Source: Arcobacter iocasae (GTDB lineage: Bacteria; Campylobacterota; Campylobacteria; Campylobacterales; Arcobacteraceae). Taken from it: 64,000 bases of DNA. This document shows, in pieces, positions 1 to 8,807 of the stretch. Below the pieces are notes generated by a model. It was not told where the DNA came from and searched no databases. It saw nothing but the letters and a program-made list of their open reading frames with translations. The stretch spans positions 1,984,001 to 2,048,000 of the forward strand of contig NZ_CP090177.1 in the NCBI RefSeq assembly GCF_042214795.1. The letters are read 5' to 3'. How positions within the stretch are numbered: the stretch's first letter is position 1; each line of letters opens with the position of its first letter. A program made the translations under genes and the position numbers.

Positions 1-2
1 TT

Positions 3-80
3 TCTATGGAAATTTCAGTACGACTTGGCAATGATGTAGATATGCCAAGAAACTTAGCGAAGTCAGTAACAGTCGAGTAA
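3..80 (+). CDS. C-terminus of an unidentified protein (truncated by window start)
   Basis: An open frame enters from the window edge and ends at TAA at 78-80, giving 25 residues that finish in RNLAKSVTVE. Codon use (AAT, GAT, TTA, AAA) is like the neighbouring genes, so this is probably a real gene end. Too little is visible to name the family. The next gene, metK, begins about 255 bases downstream. Confidence 0.4.
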   Translation, partial: SMEISVRLGNDVDMPRNLAKSVTVE

Positions 81-207
81 AAGGTTTTTCTTAAAAATAC
101 TAATTACAATATAGTTTAAAGTTATAAAAGTAAATTTTGGATAAAATTCGTAACTTTTTATAAAAGTGTTCAAGCTTTTAATTTTATTTTTAATTTTAAC
201 TTTAATT

Positions 208-347
208 AGTTGGAAAACGAAAATGGAAAACAAAAGAATGGAAAACGATAAAGATAAGATTTAAAAATTCTTTTCAAAAGATTTGAAAAGTAATTCAATT
301 TTAGCTTTTGGAAAACAAAGGAATGGAAAACAAAAATGGAAAACAAA
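208..347 (+). repeat. Imperfect copies of the metK start region, upstream of metK
   Basis: The string (A/T)TGGAAAAC(A/G)A occurs at about 210, 223, 238, 308, 323 and 336. The last copy is the metK start itself. Four of the copies begin with ATG. The copies at 323 and 336 are 13 bases apart, so they lie in different frames. This looks like local duplication of the 5' end of metK. It makes the ribosome binding site ambiguous: AAAGG at 317-321 is too close to the ATG at 323 and far from the one at 336. The remainder of 81-335 is AT-rich leader, with no ORF or recognisable SAM riboswitch. Confidence 0.6.
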
Positions 348-1553
348 ACAGAATATTTATTTACTAGTGAAGTAGTAAGCCCAGGTCACCCTGATAAGTG
401 TGCAGATATAATAGCAGATACAATTGTTGATAAATTAATTATCGGAGATAGCAAAAGTAGAGTTGCCTCAGAAGTTTTTGTTGCAGGTAAACATGTTGTT
501 ATTGGTGGAGAAGTTACTTCATCTACAAATTTATCTGAGCAAGATTACAAAGACTTAGTAATTGATGCTCTAGCAAAAATTGGGTATAATGGTCATCCTC
601 ATTTTACAAAAGAGGAGTGTTTACACCCTGATGATGTAAATGTACAAGTTTTATTAAATAGACAATCTCCTGATATTAATCAAGGTGTTGATCAAGTTGA
701 TGGTGAAACTGGTGCTGGAGATCAAGGAATTATGTTTGGTTATGCAAATAGTGAAACAGCAAACTTTATGCCAAGTGCAATTACATATGCAAGAATGCTT
801 ATGGAAAAAGTTTATACTTACGCTTTAGCAAATCCAGATGTTTTAGGTGTTGATATTAAAACACAAGTTACTGTTGATTATGAAACAAAAGAGAATTTTG
901 AAAATTGTTTACCAAAACATATTCATACTATCGTTGTTTCAGCTCCTTGTGTATCTACAATGAATATAGATACAGTAAGAAAATTAATCTTGGGATTAAT
1001 TAAAGATACAGATTTACCAAAAGAGTTATTTGATTTAGAAAAAACTATTATTCATATTAACCCAACAGGAAAATATGTATCACACTCTTCTTTACATGAT
1101 TCAGGATTAACAGGAAGAAAACTTATTGTTGATTCTTTTGGAGGATATGCACCAATTGGTGGTGGAGCTCAATCAAGTAAAGATTATACAAAAGTTGATA
1201 GAAGTGGATTGTATGCAGGTAGATGGATAGCAAAACATATCGTTGCATCTGGAATTGCTAAAAAAGCAATTGTTCAACTGTCTTATGCAATTGGTGTTGC
1301 TAAACCAACTTCGATTTCTGTTGATACTTGTGGGACTTGTATTGATGGATTAAATGATGATATTTTATCTACATTTGTACATGATAGTTTTTCGTTAACT
1401 CCAAACTGGATTACGAAAAAATTCAATTTAGATAAACCTAGTGTTGATACTTTCCTTTATGCAGATGTAGCAGCACGAGGACAAGTTGGACAAGAGGATT
1501 ATCCTTGGGAACAACTTGATGAATTAGACAAGTTTATAAGTTTGAAGAAATAG
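336..1553 (+). CDS. metK: S-adenosylmethionine synthetase
   Basis: This cytoplasmic enzyme makes S-adenosylmethionine from methionine and ATP. The 405-residue protein is full length. It has the N-terminal motif SEVVSPGHPDKCADII, the central GAGDQGIMFGYA motif, and the loop GGGAQSSKDYTKVDRS in place of the E. coli form GGGAFSGKD; the GGGAQSSKD form is the one I know from Campylobacter. Family members usually begin at about YLFTSEVVSPG, so MENKT is a short extension. The start at 336 is the last of several repeated ATGGAAAAC strings, and the one at 323 is out of frame. accD follows after 18 bases, so the two are probably co-transcribed. Confidence 0.97.
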   Translation: MENKTEYLFTSEVVSPGHPDKCADIIADTIVDKLIIGDSKSRVASEVFVAGKHVVIGGEVTSSTNLSEQDYKDLVIDALAKIGYNGHPHFTKEECLHPDDVNVQVLLNRQSPDINQGVDQVDGETGAGDQGIMFGYANSETANFMPSAITYARMLMEKVYTYALANPDVLGVDIKTQVTVDYETKENFENCLPKHIHTIVVSAPCVSTMNIDTVRKLILGLIKDTDLPKELFDLEKTIIHINPTGKYVSHSSLHDSGLTGRKLIVDSFGGYAPIGGGAQSSKDYTKVDRSGLYAGRWIAKHIVASGIAKKAIVQLSYAIGVAKPTSISVDTCGTCIDGLNDDILSTFVHDSFSLTPNWITKKFNLDKPSVDTFLYADVAARGQVGQEDYPWEQLDELDKFISLKK

Positions 1554-1571
1554 TTTTAAGAAGGATATATA

Positions 1572-2441
1572 ATGGATTTGAAGAATTTATTTAATAAAAT
1601 AAAATTTGATAGTAAAAAAGAACAACCAACAAAAAAAGATGCACCAAGTCATTGGATAAAGTGTCCAGAATGTAGTTCTTTGATGTTTTTTAAGGAAGTA
1701 GAGTCTCAAAACAATATATGTCCTAAATGTAATTTTCATATGAGAATTGGTGCTAAAAGAAGAATCGAAATCATATGTGATGAAAATTCTTTTGTAGAAT
1801 ATGATAATGATTTAATTCCAAATGACCCATTAAACTTTGTTGATAGTAAATCTTATAAAAAAAGAGTTGATGAAGCTGTTAAAAAAACAGGAAGAGACTC
1901 TTCTGTTGTAAGTGGTGAATGTACTATCAATGGTATTGGTGTTCAAATGGCAATTTTTGATTTTGCTTTTATGGGTGGAAGTTTAGGTTCAGTTGAGGGT
2001 GAAAAGATTGTTAGATGTGTAAATCGTGCACTAGAAAAGAAACAAGGTGTTATTATTGTTTCTGCTTCGGGAGGTGCTAGAATGCAAGAATCAACTTTTG
2101 CTCTTATGCAAATGGCTAAAACTTCTGCAGCACTAAAAAAACTTGATGCTGCTGGACTTCCTTATATCTCAGTTTTAACTGATCCTACTATGGGTGGAGT
2201 TTCTGCTTCGTTTGCTTTTTTGGGTGATATTATAATGGCAGAGCCAGGTGCATTAGTTGGATTTGCAGGGCAAAGAGTTATTAAACAAACTATTGGAGCA
2301 GATTTACCTGAAGGCTTCCAAAGAGCTGAATTCTTACTTGAAAAAGGTTCAATTGATATGGTTGTGAATAGAGCAGATATGAAAAAAACTCTTTCTGATT
2401 TATTAACAATGTTTTCAACCAATACTATTCAAGTTAGTTAA
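1572..2441 (+). CDS. accD: Acetyl-CoA carboxylase carboxyltransferase beta subunit
   Basis: AccD pairs with AccA to transfer the carboxyl group from biotin to acetyl-CoA, the first committed step of fatty acid synthesis. The 289-residue protein has the expected N-terminal four-cysteine zinc ribbon (C31, C34, C50, C53), followed by the crotonase-fold carboxyltransferase domain with SASGGARMQE and the glycine-rich stretch DPTMGGVSASFAFLGD. AGGATATATA precedes the ATG. The stop codon overlaps the start of the next gene (TAATG), so translation of the two is probably coupled. Nothing in the sequence is unusual for the family. Confidence 0.96.
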   Translation: MDLKNLFNKIKFDSKKEQPTKKDAPSHWIKCPECSSLMFFKEVESQNNICPKCNFHMRIGAKRRIEIICDENSFVEYDNDLIPNDPLNFVDSKSYKKRVDEAVKKTGRDSSVVSGECTINGIGVQMAIFDFAFMGGSLGSVEGEKIVRCVNRALEKKQGVIIVSASGGARMQESTFALMQMAKTSAALKKLDAAGLPYISVLTDPTMGGVSASFAFLGDIIMAEPGALVGFAGQRVIKQTIGADLPEGFQRAEFLLEKGSIDMVVNRADMKKTLSDLLTMFSTNTIQVS

Positions 2442-3052
2442 TGAATAATAATCGTTTTGAAGAACTTTTAGGATTTGATCCTAAAAGTTCTTCAAATGAG
2501 TTATATGCTTTATGTGACTTTCAAACTCTAAAAAATAAAAATATTTCCTTTGAAAGATTCTTAGAACTTTGCGAAAAGTTTGATGCAAAAATTATTCAAT
2601 ACAGAGATAAACTTTCAAATTATCAAACAAAAAAAGAAAACCTTTTTTATCTAAGAAGCAAAACAAATATTCCAATAATCATAAATGATGAGATAGATTT
2701 AGTACAATATTGTGATGGTTTACATTTAGGACAAGAAGATTTTGATAAAATTAATTCAAATAAACAATTAGTTGTAAAACTAATAAGAAAAAAAATTGGA
2801 AATAAGCTTTTGGGTCTTTCTACACATAATGAAAAAGAGATATTAGAAGCAAATAATTTGGATTTGGATATGATAGGACTTGGAGCTTACAGAACAACTA
2901 CAACGAAAGATGTGAGTGTAATGTTAGGTAATAAGATATCTTATCTTGCAAAGATCTCAAAGCATCCAGTTTGTGCTATAGGTGGAGTAAAGATTACTGA
3001 ACTCATAGCAAATATTTCTTTTAATGTAGTAGGATCAAGATTATATGATTAA
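2441..3052 (+). CDS. Thiamine phosphate synthase-like (ThiE/TenI family) protein
   Basis: The 203-residue protein has the TIM-barrel landmarks of thiamine phosphate synthase in the right order: QYRDK (for QLREK), INDEIDL (for INDRVDL), DGLHLGQED, GLSTHNEKE, DMIGLGAYRTTTTK and AIGGVK. It probably joins the thiazole and pyrimidine moieties of thiamine. The usual GP(I/V)FPT segment is replaced by GAYRTT, and the position after accD is not a thiamine operon, so a TenI-like or altered role is possible. The start codon overlaps the accD stop. Codons 6-19 form a perfect long hairpin (see 2456-2496). The end overlaps rlmH by 8 bases. Confidence 0.75.
   Translation: MNNNRFEELLGFDPKSSSNELYALCDFQTLKNKNISFERFLELCEKFDAKIIQYRDKLSNYQTKKENLFYLRSKTNIPIIINDEIDLVQYCDGLHLGQEDFDKINSNKQLVVKLIRKKIGNKLLGLSTHNEKEILEANNLDLDMIGLGAYRTTTTKDVSVMLGNKISYLAKISKHPVCAIGGVKITELIANISFNVVGSRLYD
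2456..2496 (+). promoter_or_regulatory. Perfect 19-bp stem-loop inside the start of the thiE-like gene
   Basis: TTTGAAGAACTTTTAGGAT at 2456-2474 and its exact reverse complement at 2478-2496 enclose the three bases TTG. The hairpin lies 15 to 55 bases after the start codon, within the coding sequence. No T-run follows, so it is not an ordinary intrinsic terminator. It could slow ribosomes, protect the accD mRNA 3' end, or lower expression of the thiE-like gene relative to accD. Confidence 0.7.
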
Positions 3053-3506
3053 AATAAATATCTATCAAATAGCAAAATCTTCAAATGATGAGTTTAATAA
3101 AATTATAGAAGATTTTATAAAAATGTCTTCAAAGTATGCAAAAGTTGAAATATATAACTTATTTAATAAAAAAATTGGAAAAGCTCAAACTATTTCAGAT
3201 ATAGAAGCAAAGAAATCTTATAGTGAAGTTTTTGAACCTTTTTTAAATAATGGGTATAATATTGCATTAGATGTTCTTGGAAAGAAAGTTGATAGTTATG
3301 AATTTGCACAATTATTACAAAATAATGCAGTAATTAACTTTTTTATTGGTGGTGCTTTTGGATTTGAAACATCTTTTTTACATAAATGTGATAAAAAAAT
3401 TAGTTTAAGTGAACTTACATTTGCTCATAAAATAGCGAATATAGTACTCCTAGAACAAATTTTTAGAGCTTTGTGTATAAATAATAACCATCCCTATCAT
3501 AAATAA
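3045..3506 (+). CDS. rlmH: 23S rRNA pseudouridine-1915 N3-methyltransferase
   Basis: The 153-residue size, the glycine-rich IGGAFGF loop of the knotted SPOUT cofactor site, and the terminal NNHPYHK (family consensus HPYHR/K) identify RlmH (YbeA). It methylates pseudouridine 1915 of 23S rRNA in assembled ribosomes using S-adenosylmethionine, which is made by MetK upstream. The ATG overlaps the end of the thiE-like gene by 8 bases, so the two are translationally coupled. A typical member of the family. Confidence 0.92.
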   Translation: MIKINIYQIAKSSNDEFNKIIEDFIKMSSKYAKVEIYNLFNKKIGKAQTISDIEAKKSYSEVFEPFLNNGYNIALDVLGKKVDSYEFAQLLQNNAVINFFIGGAFGFETSFLHKCDKKISLSELTFAHKIANIVLLEQIFRALCINNNHPYHK

Positions 3507-3556
3507 TTTAGATAATTTTGAGTATAATGTCGAAATTTTTAGATTAAGGGTTAAAA

Positions 3557-3913
3557 GTGGCGAATACAAAACAAATAGATGAGTTAAAAATTATTTTAGC
3601 AGAAAGAAAAGAATTAATAGAAAAAAATATTCAGGGGAGTAGAGACAGTCTAGATTCTTTAAAAAATTCAGAGTGTAATGATGATTATGATTATGCTGAG
3701 GTTTCAAGTGATTCGTTCAAGGAAGGGATTATTGCGAATCAACAATCTAAAGAGTTAAGTGAGATTGAAGATGCACTTAAAAGAATAGATAACAAGACTT
3801 ATGGTATTTGTGAGATGTGTGATGAATCAATTGCAATTGGAAGATTAAGAGCAAAACCATTTGCAAAATTTTGTACACCTTGTAGAGAGATTTATGAGAG
3901 TGAGAATAATTAA
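3557..3913 (+). CDS. dksA: DksA/TraR family C4 zinc-finger regulator
   Basis: The protein has 118 residues and starts with GTG (GTGGCGAATACA) about 9 bases after AAGGG. The first two thirds are charged and helical, with a DxxDxA-like tip (DDYDYAE), followed by a four-cysteine zinc finger (C85, C88, C106, C109). DksA-type proteins bind in the secondary channel of RNA polymerase and, with ppGpp, change transcription of rRNA and amino acid genes. It is shorter than E. coli DksA (151 aa), which is common in this phylum. A TATAAT-like element at about 3523 suggests its own promoter. Confidence 0.88.
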   Translation: MANTKQIDELKIILAERKELIEKNIQGSRDSLDSLKNSECNDDYDYAEVSSDSFKEGIIANQQSKELSEIEDALKRIDNKTYGICEMCDESIAIGRLRAKPFAKFCTPCREIYESENN

Positions 3914-3929
3914 ATCTAAAGGATAATTT

Positions 3930-4946
3930 ATGGGACTTAAAAAATATATAGCTTTTTCATTGTTGTTAATAATCGCAGTTTATATATTTGTTTTCAGTAT
4001 ACAAACAGGTAATTATACAGTAAGCATTTTAGATTATTCACGTGCTTTACCAATAGCAGTTTGGGTTGTATTACCTCTTGTTGTACTTTTTTTAGTAACT
4101 ATTTTACATATAGTTTTTTATGGTTTTAAGAACTATTTACAAGCAAGTGCTATAAAAAAAGACGAAGAGAATATAATTGAGTTTTTTAAAGATTTATTAT
4201 TAGGAAATAATTCTAATAAGAAATTTAAACAAAAAGCATTGAAAGAGTTAGCTGATATTTTAGTACAAATGAAATTGTCTCCGAAAGTTGAAAATTTTGA
4301 ATCTTCAAATAATGATATTAAGATTATTGTAAATAATATGATTAAAATCAATTCTGGGGAGTATGTAAGCGATAAGTCTTTTAAATTTAATAAAAATGGA
4401 CAAGTTGCTCAAAAAAATATTTTAAATAAAGTAAATGAAGATGTTGATTATGCAATTGATGTTTTGAAAAAATCAAAAGATTTTTCAGATAAAATTGTAA
4501 AAGCTGCATTTTTTAATGTAGTAAAAAATAAAAGTATGACTACAATTAAAAAACTTCTTGATGGTTTAAAACTTGATAAAGAGATGGTTTTAGAACTTAT
4601 GAAAAAAGATTCTGATAATTCAGAATTTGCATTAGAACATGATGCAATTATTAAATATACAAAAGATGTTGAGTTTGATAAAGAAGATTATTTAACTTTT
4701 GCTAAACTTTATAAAAAATCTATTCAACCAGATGAACTTATAAAAATGTTTGAAACAATTTCAAATGACAATGAGTTGGCAATGGATGCATATTTGGTTG
4801 TTTTATTTGAATATGAAATGATTGACAAGGTTAGAGAGACTTTAAATGGTTATAAAAAAGAAGAATATCAATCTTTCAGAGCTCTTTTAGATTTAAAAGA
4901 TTCAGGTAAATATTATACTTTAGAGAATCTTTGTTATAACAAATAA
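3930..4946 (+). CDS. Membrane-anchored protein of unknown function
   Basis: I do not recognise a named family. The 338-residue protein has two N-terminal hydrophobic segments (about residues 6-26 and 42-65). A long, lysine-rich, mostly helical cytoplasmic part follows, without cysteines or obvious catalytic motifs until one cysteine near the end (ENLCYNK). It sits between dksA and dusB, and the dusB ATG begins 2 bases after its stop, so the two are co-expressed. The shape suggests a scaffold or adaptor, but that is only inference from the helical content. Confidence 0.8.
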   Translation: MGLKKYIAFSLLLIIAVYIFVFSIQTGNYTVSILDYSRALPIAVWVVLPLVVLFLVTILHIVFYGFKNYLQASAIKKDEENIIEFFKDLLLGNNSNKKFKQKALKELADILVQMKLSPKVENFESSNNDIKIIVNNMIKINSGEYVSDKSFKFNKNGQVAQKNILNKVNEDVDYAIDVLKKSKDFSDKIVKAAFFNVVKNKSMTTIKKLLDGLKLDKEMVLELMKKDSDNSEFALEHDAIIKYTKDVEFDKEDYLTFAKLYKKSIQPDELIKMFETISNDNELAMDAYLVVLFEYEMIDKVRETLNGYKKEEYQSFRALLDLKDSGKYYTLENLCYNK

Positions 4947-4947
4947 T

Positions 4948-5898
4948 ATGAAAAAACTTGATTTTAGCCAACCCTTAATGGTGTTGGCTCCTCTTGCTGG
5001 ATATACAGACTTACCTTTTCGTGCAGTTGTTAAAAAGTTTGGTGCAGATTTGACTATTTCTGAAATGATTTCATCAAATGCGCTTGTTTACAATTCTCAA
5101 AAGACTTTTAAAATGATAGAAAAATCACCTTCAGAAGATCCTTACTTTGTACAAATTGCAGGTAATAAAGCAGAATTAGTTCGTGATGCTGTTGAGATAC
5201 TAAATGACATGGAAGGTATTGATGGGATTGACTTAAACTGTGGTTGTCCTGCTCCAAAAGTTTTTAACCATGGAAGTGGTTCTAATCTTTTGGGTGATTT
5301 GAAAAAATTAGAGGAAATTTTAGGAACAGTAAAAAAATATAATAAAAAACTTTATACTAGTGCAAAAGTTAGAATTGGGGTAAATGAAAAAATTCCAGTA
5401 GAAATAGCAAAAGCAGTAGAAGCTTGTGGAGTTGATTTTATTTCAGTACATGGAAGAACAAGAGCTGGAAAATATAAAGCACCAGTTGATTATGATGCAA
5501 TTAAAGCAATAAAAGAAGCTGTTTCAATCCCAGTTATTGCAAATGGTGATATAAAAGATTATGCAAAAGCAAAAGAAGTACTTGCTCATACAAAAGCAGA
5601 TGGACTAATGATTGGACGAGGTGCTATTGGTAAACCTTGGATTTTCTACCAATTAAAACATGGGGTAGAAGATATAAGTGAAGATATAAAAAAAGCTATA
5701 ATATTAGAACATTATGATGCAGTGTTAAGATTTCATGGTGAACATGGAGCGATTATGTTTAGAAAACTGCTTCACTCTTATTCTAAAGGCTACAATGGTG
5801 CCTCAGAATTTAGGGATATAATTAATACTATAAAAGAGCCAGATATTATGAGAGATACAATTGAAAGCTTTTTTACATCAAATGAGTTACAAAATTAA
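4948..5898 (+). CDS. dusB: tRNA dihydrouridine synthase (DusB type)
   Basis: This FMN enzyme reduces uridine to dihydrouridine in the tRNA D-loop. Visible landmarks in the 316-residue protein are LAPLAGYTDLPFR at the N-terminus, SEMISSNAL, the catalytic-cysteine motif LNCGCPAPKV at about residues 98-107, VHGRTRAG, and the phosphate-binding end VIANGDI plus GLMIGRGAIGKPW. Length is normal. It follows the upstream membrane gene by 2 bases. Assignment to the DusB branch rather than DusA or DusC rests on overall motif wording. Confidence 0.92.
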   Translation: MKKLDFSQPLMVLAPLAGYTDLPFRAVVKKFGADLTISEMISSNALVYNSQKTFKMIEKSPSEDPYFVQIAGNKAELVRDAVEILNDMEGIDGIDLNCGCPAPKVFNHGSGSNLLGDLKKLEEILGTVKKYNKKLYTSAKVRIGVNEKIPVEIAKAVEACGVDFISVHGRTRAGKYKAPVDYDAIKAIKEAVSIPVIANGDIKDYAKAKEVLAHTKADGLMIGRGAIGKPWIFYQLKHGVEDISEDIKKAIILEHYDAVLRFHGEHGAIMFRKLLHSYSKGYNGASEFRDIINTIKEPDIMRDTIESFFTSNELQN

Positions 5899-5926
5899 AA
5901 TAGATTAAACTTTTAAAGGGCAATGT

Positions 5927-6739
5927 GTGAAAGAAAATTATTATGAGTTAGTGATAAATGTAAAAAGTTCACAAGAGTTGTTCATAGATTTATTAACTCA
6001 ATTAACTCAAGGTGCAGTTGAGATAGAAGAAAATGTACTTATTTCAAGAAGTGAAGAGAATTTGGAAGATGTCGAACTTGGAATTAATGAGTTTGCAAAA
6101 GCTTTAGGAGTTGAGTGTAAGACTTCTATAGAAGTGAAAAAAAATGAAGATTGGATAAAAAAGTATCAAGAATCTGTAAAAGCAGTAGAAGTTGGTAAAT
6201 TTTTTGTAAGACCATCTTGGATTGAAGCTAAAGATGATAAAATTGATATCATCATAAATCCAGCACTTTCTTTTGGTTCAGGTCATCATGAAACAACAAA
6301 TAGTTGTTTAGAAGCTATTTCTAAATACATGAAAAATGAATATGAAGTTCTTGATGTAGGGTGTGGAAGTGGTATTTTATCAATTGCAGCTAGTAAATTA
6401 GGGGCAAAAGTTGATATTTGTGATACGGATGAAGTTTGTATTGAAAGTTCAAAATCAAATTTTTTACTAAACAATGCACAATTTAACAATGCATGGACAG
6501 GAAGTGCAATGCTTTCTAATAAGAAGTATGATTTTGTTATTGCAAATATCGTTGCAGATGTTTTAGTAATGATTTCAAAAGAGTTGAAAAAATGCTTAAA
6601 AGAGGGGTCTACCTTAGTATTATCAGGGATATTAGATAATCATTTAAATAAAGTGTTGAAAAAATTTGAAGATTTAGAACAAATTGAGGTAATTCAAAAA
6701 AATGAATGGGTTACCCTTGTATTAAAAAAAGGAGTTTAG
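5927..6739 (+). CDS. prmA: Ribosomal protein L11 methyltransferase
   Basis: PrmA trimethylates lysines of ribosomal protein L11. The 270-residue protein has the N-terminal L11-binding domain and then the SAM-binding DVGCGSGILSIAASKLGAK, preceded by the family signature FGSGHHETT and followed by ANIVADVL. The start is GTG, set by AAAGGG at the right distance; an out-of-frame ATG overlaps it at 5924. The gene ends one base before the ftsH TTG start, so the two are tightly coupled. Confidence 0.93.
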   Translation: MKENYYELVINVKSSQELFIDLLTQLTQGAVEIEENVLISRSEENLEDVELGINEFAKALGVECKTSIEVKKNEDWIKKYQESVKAVEVGKFFVRPSWIEAKDDKIDIIINPALSFGSGHHETTNSCLEAISKYMKNEYEVLDVGCGSGILSIAASKLGAKVDICDTDEVCIESSKSNFLLNNAQFNNAWTGSAMLSNKKYDFVIANIVADVLVMISKELKKCLKEGSTLVLSGILDNHLNKVLKKFEDLEQIEVIQKNEWVTLVLKKGV

Positions 6740-6740
6740 T

Positions 6741-8807
6741 TTGAAAAATAAGAAAAACAATAAACAAGACAAAAATAATAATAACAATAATAACAATAAT
6801 TTTTTTAGTAATAATCCATTATTAGTTTTTGTTTTATTTTCACTAGTTACAATTATGGCTTTTAAAGCCTTATTTCCAGAAGAGCAAGGAACTGCGACAA
6901 ACCAAAATATCCAAGCATTTGGACAAACAAAGCATAAAACTATTGCTTATTCTGACTTAAAGAATTTAATTAGTAGTGGAAAAATTCAATATGTGGGAAT
7001 TGGAAATACTAATATTAAAGCTGTGTCAAAACCAAATGGTGCTGATATTACAACTTATACGGCAAGAAGAGTAGTTCCAGATAGTACCTTGATTCCTATG
7101 TTAGAAAAAAATGGAATAGATTATGGTGGAGTTAATGAAGAAAATGTTTTAGCTGATATTTTATTTGGATGGGTTTTACCTATATTTATATTCTTTGCAA
7201 TTTGGATGTTCTTAGCTAAAAGAATGTCAAAATCAATGGGTGGTGGAAGTGGAGGAATCCTAGGAATTGGATCTTCTAAAAAAATGATAAATTCAGAAAA
7301 ACCAAATGTAAAATTTGAAGATATGGCTGGAAATAAAGAGGCTAAAGAAGAAGTTCAAGAAGTAGTTGATTTCTTAAAAGACCCTGATAGATATGTAAAA
7401 CTTGGAGCACAGATTCCAAAAGGTGTTTTACTAGTAGGACCTCCAGGTACTGGTAAAACTTTACTTGCAAAAGCAGTTGCTGGTGAAGCAGATGTTGAGT
7501 TCTTATCAGTATCTGGTTCTGCATTTATTGAGATGTTTGTTGGGGTTGGAGCTTCAAGAGTTAGAGACCTGTTTGAACAAGCAAAAAAAGTTGCACCTGC
7601 AATTATTTTTATTGATGAAATTGATGCTATTGGTAAATCTAGAGCTTCAGGTGGACCAATGGGTGGAAATGATGAAAGAGAACAAACTCTAAATCAACTT
7701 TTAGCAGAAATGGATGGATTTGCAACAGAATCTGCACCTGTTATTGTACTAGCTGCAACAAACAGACCAGAAGTTCTTGACCCTGCATTATTAAGACCAG
7801 GAAGATTTGATAGACAAGTTTTAGTTGACAAACCTGACTTCGAAGGTAGAAAAGAGATTTTAAATGTACACATTAAAGGTGTAAAAGTTGGTACTGATGT
7901 TGACTTAGTTGAAGTTGCTAGAATGACAGCTGGACTAGCAGGGGCAGATTTAGCAAACATTATTAATGAAGCAGCACTACTAGCCGGAAGAGCAAAAAAA
8001 GAAGAAGTTACATATACTGATTTTAAAGAAGCGGTTGAGAGACAAATTGCTGGTTTAGAGAAAAAATCAAGAAGAATTTCTCCAAAAGAGAGAAAAATTG
8101 TAGCTTACCATGAATCTGGGCATGCTTTAATTGCAGAGATTACAAAAGGTGCTAAAAAAGTAAATAAAGTATCAATTGTTCCAAGAGGACTTGCAGCTTT
8201 AGGGTACACATTAAATAATCCAGAAGAGAATAAATACTTAATGCAAAAACATGAGTTAATAGCAGAAGTTGATGTATTATTAGGTGGTAGAGCAGCAGAA
8301 GAGGTATTTATCAAAGAGATTAGTACAGGTGCTGGAAATGACTTAGAAAGAGCAACAGATATAGTTAAATCTATGGCTTCTATCTATGGTATGAGTGATA
8401 TTGCTGGATTAATGGTTTTAGAAAAAAGATCAAATCAATTTTTAGGTGGTCAAACACAAAAAGACTTCTCTGATAATATGGCAAAAGATCTTGATACTCA
8501 TATTAAAACTGTATTAAATGAAAGATATGAAATTGTTCTTCAATCTTTAAGAGAGAATAGTGATGCAATCGAGGAAATGACTAAAGAATTACTTGAAGTA
8601 GAAGTTATCTCAGGTGTTAGAGTAAGAGAAATTATTAAAGCAAACGGTGGAGTTGTTTTTGAAGAAGAAGATTTACATTCTGATAAAATAGAAAATAATG
8701 TTGAAGTAGATAAAGCTACTCCTGAAACTTCTGAAGATAAAAAAGAAGATGAACCTTCTACTAATGATGAAGATTCATCTAATAAAGATGAGAAAAAAGA
8801 TGATTAA
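6741..8807 (+). CDS. ftsH: ATP-dependent membrane zinc protease FtsH
   Basis: FtsH degrades misassembled membrane proteins and selected cytoplasmic regulators. The start is TTG, after AAAAAAGGAG. Order of parts in 688 residues: a basic, Asn-rich N-tail with a run of nine Asn; a membrane segment at about 26-44; a periplasmic domain; a second membrane segment at about 138-158; Walker A GPPGTGKT near 233; Walker B FIDEIDAIG; the arginine-finger region RPGRFDRQ; and the zinc site HESGH near 457. The C-tail is highly acidic and rich in Glu, Asp, Ser and Lys. The low-complexity N-tail is encoded by AAT/AAC triplets that could slip. Confidence 0.97.
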   Translation: MKNKKNNKQDKNNNNNNNNNFFSNNPLLVFVLFSLVTIMAFKALFPEEQGTATNQNIQAFGQTKHKTIAYSDLKNLISSGKIQYVGIGNTNIKAVSKPNGADITTYTARRVVPDSTLIPMLEKNGIDYGGVNEENVLADILFGWVLPIFIFFAIWMFLAKRMSKSMGGGSGGILGIGSSKKMINSEKPNVKFEDMAGNKEAKEEVQEVVDFLKDPDRYVKLGAQIPKGVLLVGPPGTGKTLLAKAVAGEADVEFLSVSGSAFIEMFVGVGASRVRDLFEQAKKVAPAIIFIDEIDAIGKSRASGGPMGGNDEREQTLNQLLAEMDGFATESAPVIVLAATNRPEVLDPALLRPGRFDRQVLVDKPDFEGRKEILNVHIKGVKVGTDVDLVEVARMTAGLAGADLANIINEAALLAGRAKKEEVTYTDFKEAVERQIAGLEKKSRRISPKERKIVAYHESGHALIAEITKGAKKVNKVSIVPRGLAALGYTLNNPEENKYLMQKHELIAEVDVLLGGRAAEEVFIKEISTGAGNDLERATDIVKSMASIYGMSDIAGLMVLEKRSNQFLGGQTQKDFSDNMAKDLDTHIKTVLNERYEIVLQSLRENSDAIEEMTKELLEVEVISGVRVREIIKANGGVVFEEEDLHSDKIENNVEVDKATPETSEDKKEDEPSTNDEDSSNKDEKKDD

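Noticed and set aside
8749..8799. Earlier start for the psd-like gene within ftsH
   Set aside because: The upstream residues come from the out-of-frame reading of the acidic ftsH tail; the ATG at 8800 follows GAGAAAAAAG and gives a sensible membrane N-terminus.
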